Assembly: GCA_945861535.1 (NCBI GenBank)
Contig: CAMAUZ010000054.1
Span: forward strand, 1-54,792
Origin: Akkermansia muciniphila
GTDB taxonomy: Bacteria; Verrucomicrobiota; Verrucomicrobiia; Limisphaerales; BJHT01
DNA: 54,792 nt
Direction: 5' to 3'
Below the pieces are notes generated by a model. The model did not search any database and was not told the origin of the DNA. It was given only the letters and a program-made list of their open reading frames with translations. Shown here in pieces: positions 14,927-24,723 of the stretch; position 1 is the stretch's first letter, and each line of letters opens with the position of its first letter. Position numbers and translations under genes: made by a program.

Positions 14927-15650
14927 CGCCGTTATTTTACTGCTACTGATGCCGTCGCCTAAACCTCCGAACTGTCCGTCGCTGCCTACCGCAGCGACAC
15001 CGCCAGCGAACCGGTCGTAACCAGCTGGCCTTCCGGGACGGTGGCGAACAACCGCGTTCGCCAACTTGTTCCGGTGCGTTCCAACTGGCAGTTACTCTGC
15101 GAGGATTCGAGTGGGTGGCAAGCGGATTCGCCAATGCGAAAAAAATCCCAGGAATCTCCAGCGCCAAGCCCAGTCTCGGAGATTTCGCAAAGTCGGAACG
15201 GTCTGACTTGGAGGCTCCGGCGGAATGTGCGGAAGGCAACGCGGCGTTCCGCGACTTGGTAAAATTTTGATGGGAACGCAAGGCGGCCGCCCTCTCGATC
15301 CAGCCGCGAACCACGCCGGACTCCGAGGAACGGCTGACCGCCTGGCGACAGTGTCGGCCCGCCCTATCGGCCCTGAAAGTGCTGAACACCCCGAGCGTGG
15401 GCCGGCAGCGGCTCGCAGCGCCCGACACATAGCCGCCAGATCGTTCCAGGCGTTGCCGGTCAGGCCACCCGGCCTCCAGCAACCGGACTTGTGGGGCAAG
15501 CTCAGGACTACCTCGGGACGACCAACTTGCTTGCTCCCCAGCCGCGTGCCGATACGCGCGGCCAGCATTGGAGCAGTGCCGCCCCGCCCTGCCCTGCCCT
15601 GCTCCGCCCGGCGCTTGTGCCGGGGGCAGGCGCGAACTAGCGTGCGCCGC

Positions 15651-18600
15651 ATGAATCTCCGGCCCGTTCCTTTTGCGCGTCATCGCTGGCCGCTCGCGTT
15701 CGCATTCGTTCTCGCGATCGCGGCACCGCACGGTGTGGGGGCGGCCGAAGCCAAGACCATCCGCTTGCGCAATGAAATCATCCGCACGGAGGCGACGCCC
15801 AAGGCGACGAAAGGCCCGCAGGCATTGGTCGCGGACGCGCCGGTGTCGGGGCTGTTCCTCGTGCAATTTCAGGGTCCGCTGCAGGCCGCGTGGCGCGACG
15901 AGTTGCTGCGCGCGGGCGTGACGCTGTTGCGGTTTGTGCCGGAGGACACGTTCGTGGCGCGGCTCGACCGGGCGTCGCTGGCGCGCGTGCGGGCGCAGCC
16001 GTTTGTGCATTGGGTCGGAGTTTATCGGGCAGATTACAAAGTGCATGGCCAGGTCCGGGCAGCGCTCGCGGGCAAGCTGCTGAACAATGTCGCGTCCATC
16101 CGGGTGCTGCTCGCGCCGGGCTTGGGCGCGGCGGACCGACTCGGCGTCCGGCGCGGAATGCAGCGCGTGAGTCGCGAGGCGGCGCACGGGTTCGGCACGG
16201 TGATGGAAGGCGCGGCGACGCCGCGCCAACTGGCGGCGCTGGCGAATTCTCCGGCGGTGCTGTGGATCGAGCCGGCCGCGCAGATTCGGCTCTTCGATGA
16301 GGTGGCGGTGAAAATCATCGCGGGCGGCGAGACCGGGCACGGAAGCGATCCCAATCTCGGCGAGGGTGAAGCGCCGCCGGGTTCGGGCATCCGCACGAAT
16401 CATTTTGCCGACGTGCATCTGCTCGGCTTCGACGGGCGCGGCGTGACGGTGTCGGTCGCCGACAGCGGTTTGAACAACGGGGACGCCGGCTCGATGCACC
16501 CGGATTTGCGCGGGCGCGTGGACGCTTTTTTCTATTACGGCCGACTCACGGATGCCGCCGATGAACACAGCCACGGCACGCATGTCGCGGGCATCGTCGC
16601 GGGCAACGGCGCAACCGGCGAACTGGACGACACCGGCGCGCTCTACGGCCTCGGCGTCGCACCCATGGCGCACATCATCGGGCAGCGCATCTTCGACGGG
16701 GTCGGGGGATATGAAGCGCCGCCGACGTTTGAGACCCTGACGCGCGACGCCGTGCGCGCGGGCGCGGTGATCGGCTCGAACAGTTGGGGCGACGACACGC
16801 ACGGGCGCTACGACATCAGTGCGGCGGAGTTCGATGCGCTGGTGCGGGACGCGGATTTCGGCACGCCGGGGGATCAGCCCTATATCTTGGAATTCAGCGC
16901 GGGCAACGCCGGGCCGGGCCGGCAGACCATCGGCAGTCCTGCCGTGGCGAAGAATGTCATCGCCACGGGCGCGTCGCAAAACAACCGCTTTGACTTTCTC
17001 ATCTACGGCGAGGGCCAGGACGCGATGGCGGATTTCTCCAGCCGCGGACCGGCGGAGGACGGGCGCATCAAGCCGGACCTCGTCGCGCCGGGCACCTGGA
17101 TCGCGTCGTTGCAGTCAGGGTCGGCCACGGACGAGAGCGCGTGGCTGCCGATCTCGGTGAATTACCAATATCAAGGCGGCACCAGCCAGGCGGGGCCGCA
17201 CGCGTCCGGGGCCGCGGCCATTTTCGTGCAGTATTATCGCGAGACGCACACGAACGCGACCCCCTCACCGGCGCTGGTGAAGGCGGCGTTGATCAATTCC
17301 GCCGTTGATCTGGATGACACCTCGGGCACGGACCCGGTGCCAAACATGGATGAAGGCTGGGGCCGCATTGATCTCACGCAACTGATCGGTTCGGCGCGGC
17401 GTTTTTGGTTGGAAGACCAGCAGCAGCCGTTGATCAGCGGCCAGGTCTCCGAGCGCAGCGTCATCGTGGGGAGCCGCACTCAGTCGCTGAAAATCACGCT
17501 GACCTACACCGACGTGCCGGGTTTGCCGGCGGCGATTCCGGCCTTGGTAAATGATCTCGATCTCGAGGTCATCGCGCCGGACGGCTCGGTGTATCACGGC
17601 AACCAATTCGACCACGGCGAATCGGTCGCGGGCGCGCCCGGCTTCGACACGATCAACAATGTCGAGGCCGTGCATCTGCGCGCGCCGCTGCCGGGCGAAT
17701 ACATCGTACGCGTGCGGGCGCGCAACGTGGTCGAGGACGCACGGCGCGACACGGCGGCGGTGGATCAGGATTTCGCGCTGGTCATTTCAGGCGACCTGCC
17801 GCTGCCCGGCGTGGGCGTGGTGATCTTCGATCGCACGGCCTACACAGCGCCCGCGACGGCGTTGGTACGGCTGATTGATTTTGATCTTGCGGGGCGCGCG
17901 ACGGCGCAGATTTCGCTGACAAGCGGCACGGAGACCAACGCCGAAGCCATCACGCTGCGGGCGTACGGGAGCGCGGGTGTTTTCACGGGCGCGGTGGTGC
18001 TCGCGACCGGCGCGGTCGCGGCGGACGGGCGCGTGCAGGTCACCGACGGCGATGCGATTCAAGCGCGGTATCAGGACAGCGCCGGGCAGGTGCGCACGGC
18101 GGAGGCGAACATCGACCGGCAGGCGCCGGTGATCAGCAACGTCACGGTGACCAATCAATTCGGCCGCACCTACATTCGCTGGGACACGGACGAGGCAACG
18201 TTCGGAGCGGTGCGCTACGGCACCAACGCCGCGCTGGAGTTGAGCGCGACGAACCGCGTGTTCGACACGGCGCACGAGTTCGGCCTCGACCAGTTGGCGC
18301 CGGGCGCGACGTATCGGTTCTTCGTCGTCGCGGTGGATGAGGCGGGCAACACGACGACGAACAGCAGCGGCGGCGCGCTCTTCAGCTTCGTCCCGTCGGC
18401 GGCGAAGGCGGTGTTGCTGGTGGATGCGTACACGGCGGATAGCCCGCTCTTCGACAGCCAATCGATTCCCCTGACGGCCTACACCGATCCGCTCGATGCG
18501 ACCGGCGTTTCCTATGAGGTCTGGCCCACCGCCAGCCGGGGCAGTCCGTCGGCGAGCAATCTCCGGCCGTTCCGCGCGGTGATCTGGCGCATCAACGACA

Positions 18601-20831
18601 GCGCGTTTTCGGCGGACACGTTGAGCGTGCCGCAACAGGGCGCGTTGGAGACGTATCTGGCGGGCGGTGGGGCGCTGCTGGTGGCGTCGATGGAATTGCT
18701 CACGCGGCTGGGGGCGGTGCCGTTTCGGACGAACGTTTTGAAAGTGGCGTCGCTGGGAGTCGATGCCGGGTTGGAGTTGGTGGAGGGCACCTCGGCCGAT
18801 CCGGTGGGCGCCAATCTGGCGCTGGCGCTGGATTACTCGAACTATGCCAATGAGCTGCTCGATCTGCTCGGGGTCAGTCCGAACCTGTCCGACACCATCG
18901 TGCCGGGCACCAACGCCGCGCCGATCTTCAGCGACAGCACTTCGGGAAAAGTCGCGGGGCTGCGGTATCCGCGCACCGGCGAGGACAGCCCGGGGCGCGT
19001 GGTTTTTCTGCCGTTTCCGCTGGATGCGGTTTCCGCCAGCGACCCCGCACCGGACAACCGCGCCACGCTGCTGCGGAACATCTTGGGCTTCCTGGTTCCC
19101 GGTTTGAACGGCTTTGGCACGGTCGCGCTGGATCGCGCGGAATACGGGTTGCCGGGCCGGGTGACAATCGAAGTCGCGGACTCGGATCTCGCCGGCAGCG
19201 GGCTGACCACCGTGCGCGCGTCGAGCGACTCCAATACGAACGGCATCGTCGTGACGCTCATCGAGACCGTGCGGCCGGGATTGTTCCGCGGAGCCGTGTC
19301 GTTGGTGAGTTCCAACGCGGTGGGGGTGGGACATTTGCTGGCCAATGGGGGGGACGAGGTGCGCGTCGCCTACCTGGACGTGTCCAACAGTGGCTATGTC
19401 GAGGCGACGGCACTGGTGGACACCACGTCGCCGACGATCACGGAACTGACGGTCGAGCCGGAATACGAGGCGGCCGTGGTGCGCTGGACCACCTCTGAGA
19501 TCGCGGATGCGCTGGTGCAATCGGGCGAGTCGGGCTTCCTCAATCGCACGGCGTACGTGGGCGATCTCGCAACCGTGCACGAGGTGCGCCTCACCGGCCT
19601 GGTGCCCGACCGCACGTACTATTTTCAAATCGCCAGTCGCGATGCGGCGGGGAATCTGACGACTGATGATCGCGACGGACGGCTCTACAGCTTCCGCACA
19701 CTTCGTCCGCTGGTGCCGCCGTTCCTCGACAATTTCTCGGCGCTCAACACGAACTGGACGGTGGTGACTTCCGAGCTGGCCGAGATCGCCTCGGACACCC
19801 GCTGGGAATTTGGCGTGCCGCAAAACGGGCGCGAGACCAACTCGCACACGGGCACCAACGCGTGGGGCAACAACCTCAGCGGCCTCGCCCTCGAAACCGC
19901 CAGCACCGACCTCGTCAGCCCGGCCATCAGCCTGACCGGCGGCAACGTGGCGACGCTGCGGTTCTGGCACAGCTACGATTTCGCCGAGCGCTCACAGTTG
20001 CTCGATCTCGTCGCGGCGGGGCTGTTCATTTCCACCAACAACGGCGCGAGTTGGGCACTGTTGAGCCAATACACCGACGAGTCCGACGGCTGGGAGAGCG
20101 AGGAGATCGACCTGACGCCGTACGTCGGGCGCGTGGTGCGGCTCGGGTGGCACTACGAATTGTTCTCGGTCGAGGCGGCGGTGCGGCCGGGCTGGCTGAT
20201 CGACGACGTCGCCCTCGAGATGAGCACCGTGTGGGAGAACGCGATTCTGGTGAGCAACAACCTCGCGCAGGCCGCCTTCACCGTGCGCGGGCCGGCGACG
20301 TTCACCGGTCAGGGCACGAGCCTGAACTTCACCGACGCGGCACCCGGCCAATACGGGATCACGTTCACGCCGGTGCCGTATTATCTCACGCCCGCGCCGC
20401 AGACGAACACGCTCGTGACCAACGGCGTGCTTGTTTTCACCGGCAACTACACGTTTCCCGACGTGAACCACAACGGCATCTCGGACCTGTGGGAGACGCA
20501 GTATTTCGGCACCGTCTCGCCGACGCGCACGCGCACCACGGACACCGATGGCGACGGCGTGACGAACTATGAGGAATTCATCGCGGGCACCGACCCGACG
20601 GTGGCCGGTTCAGCCCTCGCGATGGAGTCGCCGACGCCGCAGCGCAACGGCTCGGTGCGACTGGAATGGGCGGGATCGCTCGGGCGAAGGTATCGCGTGC
20701 TGGGCAGCTCGGACTTCGTGAACTGGACGCCGGTCACAGATTGGATTCGCGTGGCGGACACGAACTCCGTGCTCAGCCTGCCGACCGATCTGCGCGGGGC
20801 GATGTTTTACAAATTGGAAGTGAGTCCGTGA
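15651..20831 (+). CDS. Secreted subtilisin-like serine protease (peptidase S8) with adhesive modules
   Basis: 1726 aa from the ATG at 15651, chosen because a good signal peptide follows (basic RHRW, hydrophobic core, AxA-type end near residue 32); the frame is open 142 codons further upstream but without protein-like sequence. A propeptide-like part (about 60-215) precedes the S8 domain. Catalytic residues are Asp271 (VSVADSGLNN), His308 (HSHGTHVAG), the oxyanion Asn419 (SAGNAG) and Ser512 (GGTSQAGPHASG). Downstream are a C-terminal beta-sandwich typical of subtilases, two fibronectin-III-like domains (bases about 18118-18390 and 19420-19700), a MAM/immune-inhibitor-like beta domain (about 19730-20225) and Asp-rich calcium-binding repeats (DTDGDGVTNYEEF, about 20545-20580). 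The last 60 residues (RYRVLGSSDFVNW) resemble a tail common in verrucomicrobial exported proteins. A large cell-surface or secreted protease. Confidence 0.93.
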   Translation: MNLRPVPFARHRWPLAFAFVLAIAAPHGVGAAEAKTIRLRNEIIRTEATPKATKGPQALVADAPVSGLFLVQFQGPLQAAWRDELLRAGVTLLRFVPEDTFVARLDRASLARVRAQPFVHWVGVYRADYKVHGQVRAALAGKLLNNVASIRVLLAPGLGAADRLGVRRGMQRVSREAAHGFGTVMEGAATPRQLAALANSPAVLWIEPAAQIRLFDEVAVKIIAGGETGHGSDPNLGEGEAPPGSGIRTNHFADVHLLGFDGRGVTVSVADSGLNNGDAGSMHPDLRGRVDAFFYYGRLTDAADEHSHGTHVAGIVAGNGATGELDDTGALYGLGVAPMAHIIGQRIFDGVGGYEAPPTFETLTRDAVRAGAVIGSNSWGDDTHGRYDISAAEFDALVRDADFGTPGDQPYILEFSAGNAGPGRQTIGSPAVAKNVIATGASQNNRFDFLIYGEGQDAMADFSSRGPAEDGRIKPDLVAPGTWIASLQSGSATDESAWLPISVNYQYQGGTSQAGPHASGAAAIFVQYYRETHTNATPSPALVKAALINSAVDLDDTSGTDPVPNMDEGWGRIDLTQLIGSARRFWLEDQQQPLISGQVSERSVIVGSRTQSLKITLTYTDVPGLPAAIPALVNDLDLEVIAPDGSVYHGNQFDHGESVAGAPGFDTINNVEAVHLRAPLPGEYIVRVRARNVVEDARRDTAAVDQDFALVISGDLPLPGVGVVIFDRTAYTAPATALVRLIDFDLAGRATAQISLTSGTETNAEAITLRAYGSAGVFTGAVVLATGAVAADGRVQVTDGDAIQARYQDSAGQVRTAEANIDRQAPVISNVTVTNQFGRTYIRWDTDEATFGAVRYGTNAALELSATNRVFDTAHEFGLDQLAPGATYRFFVVAVDEAGNTTTNSSGGALFSFVPSAAKAVLLVDAYTADSPLFDSQSIPLTAYTDPLDATGVSYEVWPTASRGSPSASNLRPFRAVIWRINDSAFSADTLSVPQQGALETYLAGGGALLVASMELLTRLGAVPFRTNVLKVASLGVDAGLELVEGTSADPVGANLALALDYSNYANELLDLLGVSPNLSDTIVPGTNAAPIFSDSTSGKVAGLRYPRTGEDSPGRVVFLPFPLDAVSASDPAPDNRATLLRNILGFLVPGLNGFGTVALDRAEYGLPGRVTIEVADSDLAGSGLTTVRASSDSNTNGIVVTLIETVRPGLFRGAVSLVSSNAVGVGHLLANGGDEVRVAYLDVSNSGYVEATALVDTTSPTITELTVEPEYEAAVVRWTTSEIADALVQSGESGFLNRTAYVGDLATVHEVRLTGLVPDRTYYFQIASRDAAGNLTTDDRDGRLYSFRTLRPLVPPFLDNFSALNTNWTVVTSELAEIASDTRWEFGVPQNGRETNSHTGTNAWGNNLSGLALETASTDLVSPAISLTGGNVATLRFWHSYDFAERSQLLDLVAAGLFISTNNGASWALLSQYTDESDGWESEEIDLTPYVGRVVRLGWHYELFSVEAAVRPGWLIDDVALEMSTVWENAILVSNNLAQAAFTVRGPATFTGQGTSLNFTDAAPGQYGITFTPVPYYLTPAPQTNTLVTNGVLVFTGNYTFPDVNHNGISDLWETQYFGTVSPTRTRTTDTDGDGVTNYEEFIAGTDPTVAGSALAMESPTPQRNGSVRLEWAGSLGRRYRVLGSSDFVNWTPVTDWIRVADTNSVLSLPTDLRGAMFYKLEVSP

Positions 20832-20864
20832 CGTTGGGGCGAGGACGAGTGAGGTCGGCTTCTC

Positions 20865-21186
20865 GTGAACCACAGAGTCGCGATGAACACAGGGCGGCGG
20901 AGCCGCAACTTAAGGAGCGCGGCTGTGTCCGCCGAAGACCAGCCGCAGCAGCCCCGAAACGTCGTGGGCACCCGTAGAAATCAAACGCTTCCCGTGCGGC
21001 CAAACGGCTGCGGCTGGTGCTCCGGGCACACAGCCGCGCTCCGGGAAAAATTCTCGCGGCGCGCGAGGATTTTACCGAGTTGTAGTACAGGGCGGCGGAG
21101 CCCCAACCCAAGGACCGCTGCCCTCCCGCCCGCGCTCTTTGGCTTGCAGCCCCGCCGCTCGTGGTCATCGTGTCTCTGTGGTTTTC
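20865..21186. repeat. Roughly 320-bp element with inverted ends and an inner inverted repeat
   Basis: This fills most of the 394-bp gap 20832-21225. The outer ends are inverted copies: ACCACAGAGTCGCGATGA near 20868 against the reverse complement of TCATCGTGTCTCTGTGGT near 21165. Inside, 20912-20947 and 21007-21042 form an imperfect inverted repeat of about 36 nt (GGAGCGCGGCTGTG arms). GGCGGCGGAGCC occurs twice in direct orientation. No transposase frame is present. This looks like a non-autonomous, hairpin-rich dispersed element. Confidence 0.65.
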
Positions 21187-21225
21187 TTTCCCGTTCCAAC
21201 TGCATAGTAACGGCTCAGATTCTTT

Positions 21226-22890
21226 ATGAGACCTGCAACGATTTCCTCTTCTCGCCTGATTCAAACCGTCCTCCGCGCCACTCTCCTCGCCACTCTCCTC
21301 GCCGCCCGCCCGCTGCCCGCGGCCACGCGCTTCGATGAGTTCACCAAAAAATTCGCGCAACCCGCCCAGCCCGCGCGCGTGCTCTCCGCCGGCCTCGTCG
21401 GCGGACGCGGCACCGAGTGGCTCGCCGGCGGCGGCTTCCAACCTGACGGCACCGTCGTCCTCGCCGGCGTCTCCCTCGGTCCCGTCCTCGATCTCGGCGT
21501 GAAGGAAACCGTCCTCGGTCGCGACACAACGATCACCGCGCCCGCACCCGCGCCGAAGAAAAACAAAAAGGGCGAGCCGGAACTGGACAAGGAGGGCAAA
21601 CCCAAATTCGACCCCTTCGCGTGGAACCACGAAAACGCCACCGCCTTCCTCGTCCGCACCACCAGCGATCTCAAGACCCTCAAAAGCGTCACCCGCCTCG
21701 CGTGGAAATCCGGCGGCCTCACCGGCACCGCCGTCGATCCCGCCGGCAACATCTTCATCTGCGGCCCCGCCACGCCCGCCATCGCCACCCTCGGCGGCGA
21801 CGTGCAGGAACTCCCCGCGCCCCCGGGCGAAACCAAGCGCAGCGGCTGCGCCCACACCTACGTCGCGCGCCTCACGCCCGACGCCTCCAAAATTGTCTGG
21901 CTCCGTCACCTTCGCGCCGCCTCCGACGCCCCCGCCATCACGCTCGACACCGCCGGACGCATCCATTTTCGCGGCCCGGATTTCCGCGTCCTTGATGCCA
22001 GCGGCAAACAACTCTCCGCCATTCCCATCCCCGGCGGCGCCGGTGGATTCGCCGCCATCAATCCCCTCGACGGCACCATCGCCCGCGGCTCCGAGCATCA
22101 CTGGCAGACCGGCCGCGAACCCTACCGCTGCCCCATCCTCAACATCCACAAACCCGACGGCTCGCTCCTCTACCAGCTCTACGATTGGGGCGGCCCCTTC
22201 GTCGGCCTCAACAACCTCCGCCTTGTCAGCGACACCGCCATCCGCGGCGTTGCCTACGATGCGCAGGGCAACCTCCTCCTCCACGCCTGGTCCGACGGCG
22301 GCAACAGCGTCGCCCTCTACGAACCCACCGACCTCCGCACGCCCGCCAAGATGAACGGCCTCGGCTTCAGCGCCTGGGGCGCTGGCGTCCTCAGCCTCGC
22401 CTACGTCATCAAAATCGACACCAAGACCTGCCGCGTCCTCGGCGGCACCTCGTGGATGGCCTACCAGCAAACCGCCAACAAACCCAACAGCGCCCGCGTC
22501 AACGCCCTCGCGCCCGCCAGCGACGGCTCCGTCTGCTTCGCGGGCAGTTCAACGTGGGGCCTCATCCAGACCGGCAACGCCATCGGCGGCGGCGAACCCG
22601 GCGGCGAATTCGTCGCCGTCCTCAGCGACGACTGCTCCACGCTCCGCTTCTCCTCCGCCATGCCCGCCTGCGGCCAGACCATCGTGGACGACTCCTCCGC
22701 CGACCGCGCCCGCTGGGCCATCGCCTCCGGCCAGCTCAACGGCAAACCCGTCGCCCTCTTCCTCTGCGGTGCCACCGAACGCAATACGAGCTACGATCAA
22801 AACCCGCCCCCCACCATCAATGCCCGCCAGCCCAAATTCGGCGGCGGCCACACCGACGGCTTCGCCCTCCTCCTCGACCTCTCGAAATAA
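21226..22890 (+). CDS. Exported beta-propeller-like protein, function unknown
   Basis: 554 aa. An N-terminal signal peptide (RLIQTVLRATLLATLLAARP, AxA near residue 33) precedes a repeat-rich beta structure. Motifs such as LTGTAVDPAGNIFICG, GGFAAINPLDGTIARG, IRGVAYDAQGNLLLHAWSDG and VNALAPASDGSVCFAGSS resemble SBBP/NHL-type propeller blades. A Lys-rich insertion with alternating acidic residues lies at about 108-124. No catalytic motif is visible. It lies 18 bp before the next exported protein and may be cotranscribed with it. It could be a structural or binding protein of the cell envelope. Confidence 0.8.
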   Translation: MRPATISSSRLIQTVLRATLLATLLAARPLPAATRFDEFTKKFAQPAQPARVLSAGLVGGRGTEWLAGGGFQPDGTVVLAGVSLGPVLDLGVKETVLGRDTTITAPAPAPKKNKKGEPELDKEGKPKFDPFAWNHENATAFLVRTTSDLKTLKSVTRLAWKSGGLTGTAVDPAGNIFICGPATPAIATLGGDVQELPAPPGETKRSGCAHTYVARLTPDASKIVWLRHLRAASDAPAITLDTAGRIHFRGPDFRVLDASGKQLSAIPIPGGAGGFAAINPLDGTIARGSEHHWQTGREPYRCPILNIHKPDGSLLYQLYDWGGPFVGLNNLRLVSDTAIRGVAYDAQGNLLLHAWSDGGNSVALYEPTDLRTPAKMNGLGFSAWGAGVLSLAYVIKIDTKTCRVLGGTSWMAYQQTANKPNSARVNALAPASDGSVCFAGSSTWGLIQTGNAIGGGEPGGEFVAVLSDDCSTLRFSSAMPACGQTIVDDSSADRARWAIASGQLNGKPVALFLCGATERNTSYDQNPPPTINARQPKFGGGHTDGFALLLDLSK

Positions 22891-22908
22891 TTTCAACCCC
22901 CGAATCCC

Positions 22909-23622
22909 ATGCGCCTTCCCAATTTCAAAAACTCTCTCCCCACTGCCCCCATTGAACGTTTCACGTTGAACGTTGAACGTTGGACGTTCCTGCTCCTTTT
23001 CGCGTTGTCCTTCCTCGCCTCGCTCCACGCCGCCGCCCCCGCACCGCCCGCCCCCGTCTTCCGCGTCATCTCCACCTTCCCCAAATACAACACCGCCGAC
23101 ATAGAATTCCGCGACCCCAGCGGCGCGAAATGGCCGAGCTTCTTCTACGGCAAACCCGCCACCGAAACCGGCTTCCTAAACCTCACCCCCGCCAAGCCCG
23201 TCGCCACCTTCACCCTCCTCTGCGATAAGATGCCCCAGGACAAAGGCGACCAAAGCCGCAAAGTCCTCGGCGAAATCTGCACCCCGGAAAAATCCCCCAC
23301 CGTCACCCTCACCATCACCGCCATGACACCTCCGCAAGACGCCCCCGCCACCGGCAAAGACAAAGGCACCCAGACCACCGAACTCACCGGCACCCTTGAC
23401 CTCGCCGGCCGCAAAATTCCCATCAACGCCACCACCAAGCTCCGCCACCACAACGGCAAAGGAGACGAGAAAAACGCCGCCCTCATGCTCGACGGCCGCC
23501 TCACCCTCACCGCCGCCGACCTCGGGCTGAAGACCCTCCCCGCCACCGCCCCCATCCAAATCCGCTTCGGTCTTACCGCCTACCCGCCGACGGCGGCACA
23601 GTCTACCAAGGGGAAGAAGTAA
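22909..23622 (+). CDS. Exported protein of unknown function (weak YceI-like pattern)
   Basis: 237 aa. The N-terminus contains a signal-peptide-like stretch (FLLLFALSFLASLHAAAPAP). The residues just before it (FTLNVERWTF) are encoded by a GTTGAAC-type tandem repeat, so the true start is uncertain. The mature part is beta-rich. The region GTLDLAGRKIPINATTKL, followed by a DGRLTLTAADLGL element, faintly recalls the lipocalin-like YceI family, but the match is too weak to assign. It follows the propeller protein by 18 bp. Confidence 0.65.
   Translation: MRLPNFKNSLPTAPIERFTLNVERWTFLLLFALSFLASLHAAAPAPPAPVFRVISTFPKYNTADIEFRDPSGAKWPSFFYGKPATETGFLNLTPAKPVATFTLLCDKMPQDKGDQSRKVLGEICTPEKSPTVTLTITAMTPPQDAPATGKDKGTQTTELTGTLDLAGRKIPINATTKLRHHNGKGDEKNAALMLDGRLTLTAADLGLKTLPATAPIQIRFGLTAYPPTAAQSTKGKK
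22952..22990. repeat. GTTGAAC heptamer tandem repeat inside the 5' end of a gene
   Basis: GTTGAAC at 22965-22971 and 22972-22978 is followed by GTTGGAC at 22979-22985 and GTTCC, with a related TTGAACG at 22952-22958. The repeat is in frame with the signal peptide of the 22909-23622 gene. Confidence 0.75.
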
Positions 23623-23672
23623 GGACGGAACTCGATTCAATTTTTGAAATCTCTGCGCCCTGAGGGCCAGAC

Positions 23673-24617
23673 ATGCAACCATCAATCATCAAACTGAAGA
23701 CCGCGCATGAGATCGCATTCTCTCCAGCGGAGGACCAGGTCGCTTTTTTTGGTAATCGTACCGTCACCGTTCTAAGCCTCGCAACACGCAGACCGGTATT
23801 TTCGGTTACCCCGATTGCTCACCCCTCTAACATCGATTTCTCGCCCGACGGAACTCGTTTGACAGTCAAAAACACCTCTGGGCGAACTGTCATTCTGGAT
23901 TCACAGACCGGGCGGACACTCCGGGACTTCCGTAACCAGAAAGAGGGTGAAGGCTCTGCGGCGTTGTTTTCGAGCTGCGGCCGTTACGTTGTGTCTGTTT
24001 CGTGGAACGGGTTGTTGAGCGTGCGCGACAGTGCAACCACGGAAGTCGTCTTCTCTCGCCTCCACCAAGACTGCATGTTAATGGAATTGTCCGCCACCGA
24101 CGATCGCAGATTCTTTGTCTATTCTGTCGGGCGACGTCCGCCGTCCGACAATCAACCCCCGCCGCCGGAGGCGATCATGGTGCAGACTTGGCCGATTCGC
24201 GATGCGGGCTGTCGCGAGTTGCCGCAGCGCTGGTCGTTCATCAACGCCTTGGAGGTCAGTCCATCGGGCCGACTGCTAGGCATCATCCACGGAGCGCCAC
24301 CAGAGGCATTGGAAATTTACGACATCGAACACTCGCGCGTCATCGCACGTCGCGCTGTGCGCTTCGGCGGGACCGGGTGCTCGATTGGTTGGTCGCCCGA
24401 CGAGAAAAGGCTCGCCATCAATGGCGACCACAGGTGTTGGGTGTTGGAACTGCCGGAGCTCACGGTCGAGCATGAATTTCCGCTGCGCTATCCGTGCTAC
24501 GTCGGTTTCTCGCCATCATCCCGGTTTCTGGCCCTTGGTTCCTGGAACACGAGCTTCATCGTTCCGCTCGATCGTCTGTCCACTTTTGCTGAGAAAAGGA
24601 GAAGCGATGCCAGTTAA
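23673..24617 (+). CDS. Cytoplasmic WD40-like beta-propeller protein
   Basis: 314 aa, with no signal peptide or membrane helix, unlike most neighbours. Repeated blade-like segments (EIAFSPAEDQVAFF, NIDFSPDGTRLTV, FSSCGRYVVSVSWNGLLSV, SIGWSPDEKRLAI, YVGFSPSSRFLALGS) fit a seven-bladed WD40/PD40 propeller, usually a protein-interaction platform. The codon choice is less GC-biased than in adjacent genes. The frame ends at a TAA (24615-24617). Partner and role are not evident from the context; it stands between exported protein genes. Confidence 0.75.
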   Translation: MQPSIIKLKTAHEIAFSPAEDQVAFFGNRTVTVLSLATRRPVFSVTPIAHPSNIDFSPDGTRLTVKNTSGRTVILDSQTGRTLRDFRNQKEGEGSAALFSSCGRYVVSVSWNGLLSVRDSATTEVVFSRLHQDCMLMELSATDDRRFFVYSVGRRPPSDNQPPPPEAIMVQTWPIRDAGCRELPQRWSFINALEVSPSGRLLGIIHGAPPEALEIYDIEHSRVIARRAVRFGGTGCSIGWSPDEKRLAINGDHRCWVLELPELTVEHEFPLRYPCYVGFSPSSRFLALGSWNTSFIVPLDRLSTFAEKRRSDAS

Positions 24618-24723
24618 CAATGCTTTGCTTCGGGTCAACCCCAGTGCCAACCCGCGCTATAGAATTGGCGGCTAAGACCCGCGCCGCTCCGACCTCTGGG
24701 AAAAGTTTGCCATCGCCCAACCC

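Larger units (their letters stand above)
13950..15650. other. 1.7-kb junction region without a confident gene
   Basis: This stretch separates the less GC-rich - strand cluster from the GC-rich + strand region. It should hold the promoter of the GTPase operon, but no clear -35/-10 pair is visible in the 100 bp upstream of 13949. It contains the fragment at 14112-14318, the repeat pair at 14450-14561 and the tRNA-Ser fragment at 14889-14926. A short - strand frame at about 14640-14770 (DGSIRFAEPAFDAQPQIYIT) looks weakly coding and may be another remnant. From 14956 to 15650 I see only GC-rich sequence with short CCCTG tandem repeats near 15590-15600 and no convincing gene. Confidence 0.6.

Noticed and set aside
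14943-16979. Long - strand open frame (678 codons) opposite the subtilisin-like gene
   Set aside because: Arg/Ala/His-rich translation without motifs; it mirrors the GC-rich codons of the real gene, which has a full catalytic triad.
17787-19970. Long - strand open frame (727 codons)
   Set aside because: Low-complexity Arg/His-rich antisense shadow of the protease gene.
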